Origin: Mogibacterium sp.
Lineage (GTDB): Bacteria; Bacillota; Clostridia; Peptostreptococcales; Anaerovoracaceae
Assembly (NCBI GenBank): GCA_017434685.1
Contig: JAFREV010000131.1
Span: 1-11,370 of the forward strand
DNA length: 11,370 nt
Direction of reading: 5' to 3'
This document shows positions 1 through 6,246 of this stretch, piece by piece (the first letter of the stretch is position 1; the number at the start of each line of letters is the position of its first letter). Made by a program: the position numbers and the translations under genes. Below the pieces are notes generated by a model, which was given only the letters and a program-made list of their open reading frames with translations, was not told the DNA's origin and did not search any database.

Positions 1-177
1 GCAGGCTTGGCTATTTATTGGGCCGGCGGACAGATTATGCAGATATTCTTCAACCTTCGCATCAATAAGATAAGAGAGCAGATAAATGAAGAAAAAGCAC
101 AGAAAAAGCTCGTCGAAAGAGCGGAGAAAGAACTCGCCAGGAAGAAGAGAGCCAGAATGAAAGGGAGTTTACAGTAA
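1..177 (+). CDS. yidC: YidC/Oxa1 membrane protein insertase, C-terminal fragment
   Basis: Only the last 58 codons and the stop are in the window; the gene begins to the left. The visible part starts in the final transmembrane helix (Gly-Leu-Ala-Ile-Tyr-Trp-Ala-Gly-Gly), which matches the family's last helix, followed by the typical amphipathic exit (QIMQIFFN) and a strongly basic cytoplasmic tail (about residues 20-58 of the fragment, rich in Lys/Arg). YidC proteins insert and fold membrane proteins, alone or with SecYEG, and the basic tail is known in the family to contact ribosomes. Its TAA abuts the ATG of khpB with no gap, the usual yidC-jag pairing, and the khpB ribosome binding site lies inside its last codons. 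Identification rests on a short stretch plus this neighbour. Confidence 0.85.
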   Translation, partial: AGLAIYWAGGQIMQIFFNLRINKIREQINEEKAQKKLVERAEKELARKKRARMKGSLQ

Positions 178-1062
178 ATGAAATCGACAGAAAAATGGGG
201 CGTCGATGTTGAAACCGCAGTAGAGCTTGCGCTCAAAGACCTCAAAGCCGATAGAGACGAAGTAGAGGTGGAAATACTTGAAGAATCATCGAGCGGTTTC
301 CTCGGAATCGGCTCCAAACTTGCAAAAGTAAAAGTCAGCATCAAGGAAAGTGCCGACGAACCAAAAGAGAAAGCAACATTTGACGACATAGATGCCATAC
401 TCGCAGGACTTCCGGAGAACACATCGCAGCAGCTTCCGGATGAAGTAAGAGCAGAGTATGACAAGTTCGAAGCAGAAGAAACAGCCGATGCAGAGGCAGC
501 AGAAGCGCTTCATGCAAAGGAAAGAAAAAGCGAAAAGAAGGGTAAAAGAAACCGCAAGAAATACAGTCTGTCCATCGAGGACAACCAGCTGGAGGAAGTT
601 AAGAAGATGGACCCTGCAGAGGGACATGTAGTAGAGACTTTCCTCAGAGATATCGCAGAGCAGATGGGACTCGACCTGGATTTCACGGTTAAAACCGGAG
701 AAGACATCGTCTTCGTGGAAATCACAGGTAAGGACACAGGCACCATCATCGGCAAGAGAGGATCAACACTCGATGCGGTTCAGTGCCTCGCCAGCTATGT
801 TGTAAATAAGGAAGCTGACAAATATATCAGAGTTGTACTCGATGCAGAGAACTACAGATCCAAGAGAGAAAAGACTCTCATCAATCTCGCAAACAGACTT
901 GCGGGCAAAGTTGAGAGAAACGGCAGACCTGTTACGCTCGAACCGATGAATCCGTATGAGAGAAAAGTAATCCACTGCACACTGCAGGCTCATCAGGGAG
1001 TCATCACGAGAAGCGAAGGCAAAGATCCGTATCGCAAGGTTGTAATCGAGAGAAAGAGATAA
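178..1062 (+). CDS. khpB: KhpB/Jag RNA-binding protein (Jag-N, KH, R3H)
   Basis: A 294-residue protein with the full Jag architecture. The Jag-N domain spans about residues 1-56, with the family pattern ending in GFLGIGSKLAKV. A highly charged linker follows (about 60-130, acidic then Lys/Arg-rich). The KH domain spans about 150-225, with GKRG at 192-195 as its nucleic-acid-binding GxxG loop. The C-terminal R3H domain spans about 228-293, with the Arg-x-x-x-His signature in ERKVIHCTL (Arg262, His266). In Firmicutes KhpB works with KhpA as a global RNA-binding pair affecting cell elongation and division; this role is taken from the family. The ATG follows the yidC stop directly, and a GGGAG 10 bases upstream supports the start. 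It is probably co-transcribed with yidC and ends at the hairpin 1071-1101. Unlike the common order, mnmE/mnmG do not follow. Confidence 0.95.
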   Translation: MKSTEKWGVDVETAVELALKDLKADRDEVEVEILEESSSGFLGIGSKLAKVKVSIKESADEPKEKATFDDIDAILAGLPENTSQQLPDEVRAEYDKFEAEETADAEAAEALHAKERKSEKKGKRNRKKYSLSIEDNQLEEVKKMDPAEGHVVETFLRDIAEQMGLDLDFTVKTGEDIVFVEITGKDTGTIIGKRGSTLDAVQCLASYVVNKEADKYIRVVLDAENYRSKREKTLINLANRLAGKVERNGRPVTLEPMNPYERKVIHCTLQAHQGVITRSEGKDPYRKVVIERKR

Positions 1063-1070
1063 AAATATGC

Positions 1071-1101
1071 AGAGGACGGATTCGTAAGCAATCCGTCCTC
1101 T
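1071..1101. terminator. Bidirectional hairpin terminator between khpB and the minus-strand lipoprotein gene
   Basis: A perfect 12-bp stem (1071-1082 pairing with 1090-1101; core GAGGACGGATT / AATCCGTCCTC) encloses a 7-base loop. It starts 8 bases after the khpB stop and ends 15 bases before the stop of the convergent lipoprotein gene. Read on the minus strand it is followed shortly by GCATATTTTT, a fair U-tract; read on the plus strand the tail is only TTATGT. It therefore looks stronger for the minus-strand operon but may serve both genes. Confidence 0.75.
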
Positions 1102-1116
1102 TATGTATGGCTCTGA

Positions 1117-1572
1117 CTATTCGTTTTCTGCTTCTGCGTTATCCACCTCGCCGGCGGAGGAGAAGGTCTTCGTAGCAAGGACTTCACCGTTGTATGTGTA
1201 GTTGACGGTTGCGGTGACTCCGCTTATCTCCGACTCTTCTTCGATCTGTTTGCACACATTAGTGAAGGAATCCGCCTGACCGTCCAGTGTGGAATTCAGA
1301 ATCTTCAGCATCGATTTTTCTTTAAGATTCTCCTCGGTAGCACCCTCAACTCCGGACAAATCATATGAATAAATGATTTCATTGTCCTTAATCTCAGTGG
1401 TCATACCGGAATTATCGTGGGAGCTTGTGAGTTCCTCTGCAATCTCCTTATTGCTGTTTATCAATTCCTCGACGGTGGCCGGCTTGCTGACGCAGGAAGT
1501 AAATGTAGCACAAAGCATGATAAATATGACAATAAGTGCAATATTTTTTTCTCTTCCTTTAATAATAGGCAT
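1117..1572 (-). CDS. Small DUF4854-like lipoprotein
   Basis: From the chosen ATG (1570-1572) the product is 151 residues. It has a short basic N-terminus (MPIIKGREKN), a hydrophobic segment (about 11-23) and a lipobox-like TFTSC with Cys27 as the lipidation site, so it should be an exported, membrane-anchored lipoprotein. The mature part has the pattern PATVEELINSNKE, then I-x-DN-x-I-x-YSYDL, then a Leu-rich helix (LKILNSTLDG) and a final beta-rich segment. This resembles the DUF4854 family of Clostridial lipoproteins, whose function is unknown; the family call is from memory of the pattern. A TTG start 30 bases upstream is possible, but GGAG at 1582-1585, 9 bases before the ATG, decides for the shorter form. 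It lies 40 bases downstream of the membrane protein gene at 1613-2158 and is probably in its operon. Confidence 0.75.
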   Translation of the reverse strand: MPIIKGREKNIALIVIFIMLCATFTSCVSKPATVEELINSNKEIAEELTSSHDNSGMTTEIKDNEIIYSYDLSGVEGATEENLKEKSMLKILNSTLDGQADSFTNVCKQIEEESEISGVTATVNYTYNGEVLATKTFSSAGEVDNAEAENE

Positions 1573-1581
1573 AACTAAAAT

Positions 1582-1585
1582 CTCC
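1582..1585 (-). promoter_or_regulatory. Ribosome binding site that sets the lipoprotein start
   Basis: On the minus strand TTTGGAGATTTTAGTTATG places GGAG 9 bases before the ATG at 1570-1572. No comparable site precedes the in-frame TTG farther upstream, which would also put extra polar residues before the signal peptide. Confidence 0.7.
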
Positions 1586-1612
1586 AAAGAATCTGAGCGC
1601 AACTCAAACTAA

Positions 1613-2158
1613 TCAACCGCCGAAGAAATTGTTAAGAATACCGTTGGACTCTTCCTCTTCCTGGCTGCCACTGAGATTATTGCTCTTGTAGCCGCTGCCG
1701 CTGTCTCCGTTCTGGCTGTTTTCAGTATTGAACCCGGAAGTGTTGTCCGTGCCGTTACTACCATCGGTGTTGCTATTGCTGTTGTTATTATTCTGGTTGT
1801 TCTGATTGGCCTGTCTGGCTTCCTCGGCTTCTTTGCGTGCAGCTTCGAGTTCTTTCTGAGTCTTGGTCTTAACCTTGGAGACATCCTCCTTGAACTCTTC
1901 CATTATCTCGTAAACTTCTTTACGGCTTTTGGCTGTGGCGAGATCTTTATCTACATTGTCAATGTAGCCCTGAATCTGGGTTGCCTCTTCGGTATCGTAG
2001 TCTCCTATTTCGACATCCTTTATGATCTTCTGTGCGTCGCGAACGGCCATTTTACCGTCAAATACACTGAATCCGTATGCACCGCCGCCTGCAGCAAGGA
2101 GCATTAGGAAAAGCACGAGCAGAATTTTGGCACCAACACCGCCTCTTTTATTGTTCAT
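1613..2158 (-). CDS. Membrane-anchored coiled-coil protein with Asn/Ser/Gly-rich tail
   Basis: Unrecognised protein, 181 residues from the chosen ATG (2156-2158). Seen in order: a basic N-terminus (MNNKRGGVGAK), one hydrophobic segment (about 11-32) with a GGG stretch, a charged helical region (about 36-118) whose end (KTQKELEAARKEAEEARQ) should form a coiled coil, an Asn/Ser/Gly/Asp low-complexity stretch (about 118-165), an acidic run of four Glu, and a hydrophobic end (GILNNFFGG). There is no lipobox Cys, so a single-pass membrane anchor with the rest outside the cell is likely, with the low-complexity part as a flexible spacer. The track-length start at 2221 is unlikely because GGAG lies 6 bases before this ATG. 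It probably leads a two-gene operon with the lipoprotein downstream. Function unknown; a cell-envelope role is only a guess. Confidence 0.75.
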   Translation of the reverse strand: MNNKRGGVGAKILLVLFLMLLAAGGGAYGFSVFDGKMAVRDAQKIIKDVEIGDYDTEEATQIQGYIDNVDKDLATAKSRKEVYEIMEEFKEDVSKVKTKTQKELEAARKEAEEARQANQNNQNNNNSNSNTDGSNGTDNTSGFNTENSQNGDSGSGYKSNNLSGSQEEEESNGILNNFFGG

Positions 2159-2164
2159 TTCTTT

Positions 2165-2168
2165 CTCC
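2165..2168 (-). promoter_or_regulatory. Ribosome binding site that sets the start of the Asn-rich membrane protein
   Basis: The minus strand reads GGAGAAAGAAATG, putting GGAG 6 bases before the ATG at 2156-2158. The next in-frame ATG upstream (2219-2221) would add 21 polar residues ahead of the membrane segment and overlaps the likely promoter region. Confidence 0.7.
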
Positions 2169-2177
2169 GTTTCTATA

Positions 2178-2191
2178 CAAAATATATTTTG
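2178..2191. repeat. 14-bp perfect palindrome in the divergent promoter region
   Basis: CAAAATATATTTTG is fully self-complementary. It sits 19 bases upstream of the minus-strand start codon at 2158, inside the 114-bp divergent spacer between that gene and recF. It could be an operator for a dimeric regulator acting on the minus-strand pair, or simply AT-rich promoter DNA. No second copy was noticed in the window. Confidence 0.4.
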
Positions 2192-2199
2192 CCCGCTAA

Positions 2200-2226
2200 T
2201 TGTACCATTTTTGTAAGCCATATAAA
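2200..2226 (+). promoter_or_regulatory. Possible recF promoter
   Basis: TTGTAC (2200-2205), a 15-base spacer and TATAAA (2221-2226) would start transcription near 2233. The spacer is shorter than ideal and the -35 box weak. An alternative is the extended -10 TGTTAATAT (2258-2266), which would start transcription at or very near the recF ATG. Confidence 0.3.
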
Positions 2227-2272
2227 ACTCAAGAAGTAAGTATAGTGCGCAAATATATGTTAATATTGGGGC

Positions 2273-3532
2273 ATGAAGATAAACGGATTGGTACTTGAAA
2301 ATTTCAGAAATTATAAAAACCTCGAGGTCGAGTTCGACGAGAGGCGTAATCTTATCGTCGGAGAGAATGCTCAGGGCAAAACGAATCTAGTCGAGGCTAT
2401 ATACCTCACGGCGTTTGCCAGGTCATTCAGGACGAACAACTCATCCGACATGATACTCTTCGGAGAGCAAAACTGCCGCGTGAGTGCGGATATAAGCAGC
2501 GAGGATATAGATAAGAACGTAAGCATCACGATCAGATCTGACGGTAAGAAGATGATTAAGAAGGACGGCAAAGTCGTTAAGAAGACGGCGGACCTTCTTA
2601 ACACCGTCGTTGTGATTGTGTTTACGCCGGATGACCTTCGGATTATTAAAGATAGTCCGGAGAAAAGGCGCGCGTTCATAAACCGCGAGCTTTCGCAGAT
2701 GAGGCCGCGGTATTATGAGCAGTTGCGTCGCTACAACGAGGCACTTAAGGAAAAGAACGCACTGCTGAAGGGCTTCTTTAATGTAAAGAAGAAGACCTTC
2801 ACGCGCGCCGACAACTTAAGTCTCAATGACGTATCGCCGGATTACGCCAAAGGATCGAATGCTTCCGTTGGTGCACAAGCCGGAGAAGCCGGAGCGAAAG
2901 ATGCCGACAGGAATCCGTACGACAATTCCCGCAGATACAACGAGGATCTGCTCGATGTTTACGACAGACAGATTGCCGATGCGGGATACGAGCTTATCAG
3001 ATACCGTATGGAGTTTGTCGAGATGCTCTCGGAAGAAGCTGCAGAGATAATGAGGAATATCTCCGACGGCAGGGAGAGTTTAGAGATTAAATATAAGACA
3101 GCCTGCAAATATGTGACCGCATCCGAGGGAAGAGATATTCTGTACAGCCAGATAAGGAACAACAGAGACAGAGATATATATAACGGAAGTGCGACGCTCG
3201 GACCGCATCGAGACGACATCGAATTCTATATAAACGGAAACGATGCGAGGAAGTTCGGATCGCAGGGCCAGCAGCGCACTATCGCGCTCTCGCTGAAATT
3301 CGCAGAGATCAGAATCGCGAGGCAGATACTGGGCGAGGCGCCCGTGCTGCTGCTCGACGACGTTCTCTCAGAGCTGGACCCGGGACGCCAGAGATTCCTG
3401 ATCAGCGAGATAGACGATGTCCAGCTCTTCATCACGTCGGCGGAGCTCGCGGACGAAGTCCGAAGCGCCCTGCAGGGAGGCACTCTCTTCCGCATCGAAG
3501 AAGGAAGCGTCACTCGCGTCGACAAATACTAA
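2273..3532 (+). CDS. recF: RecF, DNA replication and repair ATPase, with an enlarged arm
   Basis: RecF is a cytoplasmic SMC/ABC-type ATPase that helps load RecA at single-strand gaps. The N-terminus (KINGLVLENFRNY) is the family signature, followed by Walker A GENAQGKTN (30-38), the motif FTPDDLRIIKDSPEKRR (about 117-133), the conserved TLGPHRDD (308-315), the ABC signature SQGQQR (330-335) and Walker B LLLDDVLSELD (359-369). At 419 residues it is longer than the usual 360-375. The excess lies between KNALLK (161-166) and LLDVYDRQIADAGYELI, about residues 167-222, a Lys-rich then Ala/Gly-rich stretch normally only a few residues long. The start is fixed by an in-frame TAA at 2261-2263, yet the only purine-rich site is GGGG one base before ATG. 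dnaN and the S4-domain gene normally upstream are absent here. A terminator follows. Confidence 0.96.
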   Translation: MKINGLVLENFRNYKNLEVEFDERRNLIVGENAQGKTNLVEAIYLTAFARSFRTNNSSDMILFGEQNCRVSADISSEDIDKNVSITIRSDGKKMIKKDGKVVKKTADLLNTVVVIVFTPDDLRIIKDSPEKRRAFINRELSQMRPRYYEQLRRYNEALKEKNALLKGFFNVKKKTFTRADNLSLNDVSPDYAKGSNASVGAQAGEAGAKDADRNPYDNSRRYNEDLLDVYDRQIADAGYELIRYRMEFVEMLSEEAAEIMRNISDGRESLEIKYKTACKYVTASEGRDILYSQIRNNRDRDIYNGSATLGPHRDDIEFYINGNDARKFGSQGQQRTIALSLKFAEIRIARQILGEAPVLLLDDVLSELDPGRQRFLISEIDDVQLFITSAELADEVRSALQGGTLFRIEEGSVTRVDKY

Positions 3533-3541
3533 TTAACAATC

Positions 3542-3582
3542 AAGAGGCGAAGTGTTATGAAATCAGATGCTCGCCTCTTTTC
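3542..3582 (+). terminator. Rho-independent terminator of recF
   Basis: AAGAGGCGA (3542-3550) pairs with TCGCCTCTT (3571-3579), a 9-bp stem with a 20-base loop, followed by TTTTC counting the end of the stem. It begins 9 bases after the recF stop, which suggests recF transcription ends here rather than continuing into the HTH-Uma2 gene. Confidence 0.75.
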
Positions 3583-3604
3583 ATTAAAAATTATCAAAAA
3601 CGAC

Positions 3605-3632
3605 TTGATTTTGGACAGTAAATGGATATAAT
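3605..3632 (+). promoter_or_regulatory. Promoter of the HTH-Uma2 gene
   Basis: TTGATT (3605-3610), a 16-base spacer and a perfect TATAAT (3627-3632) predict a start near 3639 and a leader of about 40 bases. The direct repeats described separately overlap both the spacer and the start site, so a bound regulator would block RNA polymerase. Confidence 0.65.
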
Positions 3633-3668
3633 TTGGACATAACACAACAAATGGATAGTTTTTGGAAA
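3610..3668. repeat. Direct repeats over the HTH-Uma2 promoter (candidate operator)
   Basis: TTTGGACA occurs at 3610-3617 and again at 3632-3639, start to start 22 bases, about two helical turns. A relaxed third copy, TTTGGAAA, is at 3661-3668. Each of the first two is followed by AAATGGATA (3620-3628 and 3649-3657). The array covers the promoter spacer, the -10 box and the start site. Autoregulation by the HTH domain encoded just downstream is an inference from position. Confidence 0.5.
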
Positions 3669-3678
3669 GAGGCATCGA

Positions 3679-4593
3679 ATGAAGATTTCAGACTTGATAG
3701 AAAGGAAAAAAGAACTCGGATATACCAACGAAATGATTTCAGAGAAGTCGGGTGTGCCTATCAGCACGGTCAACAAGATCTTCGGAGGGTTTACCGAGAA
3801 ACCGAGATACAACACCCTCCAAAGTATAGAGTGCGTTCTTTTCCCGGAACTCCACAGCCCGAAAGAAGCCGCTTTATATAAAGATATTGTAGAGAATCTC
3901 GCACTGGATTGGGGCAATCGCGTCGCCGAGGGCTTGGCCGTCGATGAATATAACTACGAACCGTTGAGAAAGGAAGTGGTCATCGGCGAATATGAGAGGC
4001 TGCTGTCGCGGAAAAAAGCAGGGGAATTTACTGTGAGCGATTTAGACAATCTGCCGGAGGGGATGATAATAGAGCAGATTGATGGGGTGATATATGACAG
4101 GAACACTCCTACGAAGAATCATCAGCTGGTCGTAACTAAGTTGAGTGCGCAGCTCGATGCGGCGAAGGATAAGGCAAAAGGCAAAAACAAAGACTGCCTT
4201 GTGCTTGTTGCGCCTACAGGCGTGAGACTGAGCAAAGAAGACGAAAAGAACAGACTCATTCCGGATATCCTTATGGTTTGCGACAAGGCAAAATACAATG
4301 ATAAAGAAGAAGAGGATATAATCGGCGCCCCGGATCTGGTGATTGAGGTGCTGTCTCCATCAACAGAGAAACACGACACATTCGTAAAGTTCAACAAGTA
4401 TTGGGCAATAGGAGTTCGCGAGTATTGGATTATTGACGTAATAAGAGAAGAGATTTTCGTATACAACTTTGAAAAAAGAACTATTCCTAAAACTTATACA
4501 TTTGAAGACTCGATACCTCTTGAAATATCCGCCGGAGCAATTACCATAGATTTCAAAAGCATAAATGACAGCCTAAAGAATTATTTCGGATAG
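3679..4593 (+). CDS. XRE-type HTH fused to a Uma2/DUF820 nuclease-like domain
   Basis: 304 residues. Residues 1-57 form a compact Cro/C1-type helix-turn-helix (ISEKSGVPISTVNKIFGG contains the turn and recognition helix). A helical linker follows (about 60-118). Residues 119-304 match the Uma2/DUF820 family of PD-(D/E)XK-fold proteins: MIIEQIDGVIYD (Glu132), IPDILMV (Asp196), APDLVIEVLSPST (Glu223 in the core strand), Lys240, then GVREYWIID. These are the positions expected to bind metal in the fold, so the nuclease site looks intact. Uma2 proteins are widespread and mostly unassigned; actual DNA cleavage is not proven for most. Start supported by GAGG 6 bases before ATG. It has its own promoter and no partner gene. 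It runs into the convergent MATE gene with a 3-bp gap and no terminator. A toxin, defence or autoregulated nuclease role is possible but unproven. Confidence 0.85.
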   Translation: MKISDLIERKKELGYTNEMISEKSGVPISTVNKIFGGFTEKPRYNTLQSIECVLFPELHSPKEAALYKDIVENLALDWGNRVAEGLAVDEYNYEPLRKEVVIGEYERLLSRKKAGEFTVSDLDNLPEGMIIEQIDGVIYDRNTPTKNHQLVVTKLSAQLDAAKDKAKGKNKDCLVLVAPTGVRLSKEDEKNRLIPDILMVCDKAKYNDKEEEDIIGAPDLVIEVLSPSTEKHDTFVKFNKYWAIGVREYWIIDVIREEIFVYNFEKRTIPKTYTFEDSIPLEISAGAITIDFKSINDSLKNYFG

Positions 4594-4596
4594 GAA

Positions 4597-5949
4597 CTAC
4601 AGATCTTTGATAACGGTGTTGGCCCATTTGCCGGATTTGTAGCGCGCCAGAAGTATCACGTCTTTTACGAGAAGCTCTGTTCGCGTGAGAAGCAGTGCCA
4701 GATGAATAGGCATGTGCCAGAGCATCGCAGCCAGGAAGGCAAACGGCACACCTATGAGCCATACGGTGCAGGTCTCCGTGAACATCACGAATCTAGTGTC
4801 GCCGCCCGCTCTGAGCACGCCTGTGACCATCATTCCGGATACGAGGTCGAATACGAAAGTCGCACCGAAGACAATCAGGATATTGAACATATCACGTTTG
4901 CCCTCAGCCGTGAGTCTGAATATTCCCGAGAGAGGACCGGCCATAAGGCAAGTCACGAGGCCCAAAACAAAGCCGACAATTATGGCGACTTTTATAAGAT
5001 GAAGCGCCAATTTTTTCGCATAAGGAACATCTTCCTCTCCGAGTTTCTCGCCTATTAATATAAGTGCGGCATCTCCCACGCTGAACGAAGCGAAATTGAC
5101 TATATTGAAAATAGCATTTGCCGCCTGGTATGCGGCGAACGCCGTCGTTCCTATTCTGTTATATGCAGCCACGTACATGGTCTGCCCCACGCTCCAAAAG
5201 AGCTCGTTGATCGTAGTCGGAGCCGAGTTCTTGATTATCCTCCTGAGAAGCTCCTTGTCCCAACCGATGAAAGACGAGAACGGAGCCCTGATCATGCTGC
5301 CCTTTCGCATCGTGAAATACGCATTAAGGCAGAACTCTAGTATCCTTGCAGAGACCGTACCTATAGCCGCGCCCGCAACGCCGAGAGCCGGCATGCCGAA
5401 CTTGCCGAATATGAGTATGTAGTTGATGATGGTGTTGCTGGAGAATACGACCATGCTTATTATCATCGGAAGCCTTACCTGCTGAGTTGCCTTGAAGCCC
5501 ATCTCCATCGGAGAGGTGAAAGCGAGTATCAGAAATGACAGGCTGTTTATCCTTACGTAAGTTGCGGCAAGATCGAGAACCGCCGGATCCTCTGTATATA
5601 TTGAAAGAATTCCCTTCGTAAAGAAGTTCATGACGAGGAAGAACAGAAGTCCGAAGGCGCCGAGGAGAGTGACGGCAAAACCGAGAACCTTTCGGATATT
5701 TGCCATGTCCTTTGTGCCGTAGAACTGAGCCATGAAAGTAGCGGTTCCGCTGACAAAGCCAAAGAGCACTAAGTAATGCACCATAAAAATCTGAGATGCA
5801 ACACCTACTGCCGCAAGCTCGGTCTCTCCGAGCATACCGACCATGAGATTATCCACCATTGTAAGTGTGGCGGTAACCATCCCCTGCACAGCGATCGGTG
5901 ATGCAATCTTTAATATTTTCTTGTTGACTTGTCTCTTGTTGAACTCCAT
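4597..5949 (-). CDS. MATE family multidrug/organic cation efflux transporter
   Basis: 450 residues of alternating hydrophobic segments, consistent with 12 membrane helices in two six-helix halves. Family landmarks: IASPIAVQGM (15-24) and MVDNLMVGMLG (31-41) in the first helix, FVSGTATFMAQFYG (65-78), NYILIFGKFGMPALGVAGAA (176-195), GTTAFAAYQAANAI (267-280), and GVLRAGGDTRFVM (377-389) in the second half. MATE pumps export cationic or amphipathic compounds in exchange for Na+ or H+; the substrate and coupling ion cannot be read here. Start ATG (5947-5949) is supported by AGGGA 6 bases upstream. A promoter at 5987-6016 reads into it. Its 3' end meets the HTH-Uma2 stop 3 bp away, so the two transcripts probably overlap. 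It neighbours gyrase, a fluoroquinolone target, and some MATE pumps export fluoroquinolones, but the link may be chance. Confidence 0.93.
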   Translation of the reverse strand: MEFNKRQVNKKILKIASPIAVQGMVTATLTMVDNLMVGMLGETELAAVGVASQIFMVHYLVLFGFVSGTATFMAQFYGTKDMANIRKVLGFAVTLLGAFGLLFFLVMNFFTKGILSIYTEDPAVLDLAATYVRINSLSFLILAFTSPMEMGFKATQQVRLPMIISMVVFSSNTIINYILIFGKFGMPALGVAGAAIGTVSARILEFCLNAYFTMRKGSMIRAPFSSFIGWDKELLRRIIKNSAPTTINELFWSVGQTMYVAAYNRIGTTAFAAYQAANAIFNIVNFASFSVGDAALILIGEKLGEEDVPYAKKLALHLIKVAIIVGFVLGLVTCLMAGPLSGIFRLTAEGKRDMFNILIVFGATFVFDLVSGMMVTGVLRAGGDTRFVMFTETCTVWLIGVPFAFLAAMLWHMPIHLALLLTRTELLVKDVILLARYKSGKWANTVIKDL

Positions 5950-5986
5950 TTTCTGTCCCTTTTCGAGGCGTGTTACATCGAGTTTC

Positions 5987-6016
5987 AGTATATTGTAAAA
6001 GCATATAATCTAACAA
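5987..6016 (-). promoter_or_regulatory. Promoter of the MATE gene
   Basis: On the minus strand TTGTTA (6011-6016), an 18-base spacer and TATACT (5987-5992) point leftward, with a predicted start near 5980 and a leader of about 30 bases. The -35 box lies inside the hairpin at 6012-6029. Confidence 0.5.
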
Positions 6017-6034
6017 GAGAAATCTTGTTTTTTT
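6012..6034 (+). terminator. Rightward hairpin with GAAA loop and T-tract, upstream of gyrB
   Basis: AACAAGA (6012-6018) pairs with TCTTGTT (6023-6029) around a GAAA tetraloop and runs into seven T's (6028-6034). The stem is AT-rich with only two G-C pairs, so it is modest. No plus-strand gene ends nearby; its likely use would be to stop read-through from the HTH-Uma2 gene across the antisense of the MATE gene before gyrB. Confidence 0.4.
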
Positions 6035-6148
6035 GCGAAAGCCTGAAGAACATGAAATCACTGGGTTTCGTGAGCCTATTGTTGAAAATGAGGCGAAATT
6101 TGTCGATTTGAGGGATTTTTTCGAAAATACAAGATATTGTGGGAAAAC

Positions 6149-6177
6149 TTGCAAAAAAATCGCTTATATGGTAAAAT
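6149..6177 (+). promoter_or_regulatory. gyrB promoter
   Basis: TTGCAA (6149-6154), a 17-base spacer and TAAAAT (6172-6177), with TG one base before the -10 box (extended -10). Predicted start near 6184, giving a leader of about 135 bases before the gyrB ATG. This is the best promoter in the interval and probably drives gyrB and gyrA together. Confidence 0.65.
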
Positions 6178-6246
6178 TCGAGCGCGAAGAAGGGATGCTG
6201 CGCCCGTTTTTTTCATGTATGGGACTTTTTGAAAAGCGGCCCCGGG

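Noticed and set aside
4702..5058. Plus-strand frames opposite the MATE gene
   Set aside because: No translation signals and charged, repetitive composition typical of the complement of membrane-protein codons.
6182..6213. GC-rich sequence followed by seven T's, terminator-like
   Set aside because: Only 3-5 bp stems (GGG/CCC or GCGC/GCGC) can be formed before the T-run, too weak for a called terminator.
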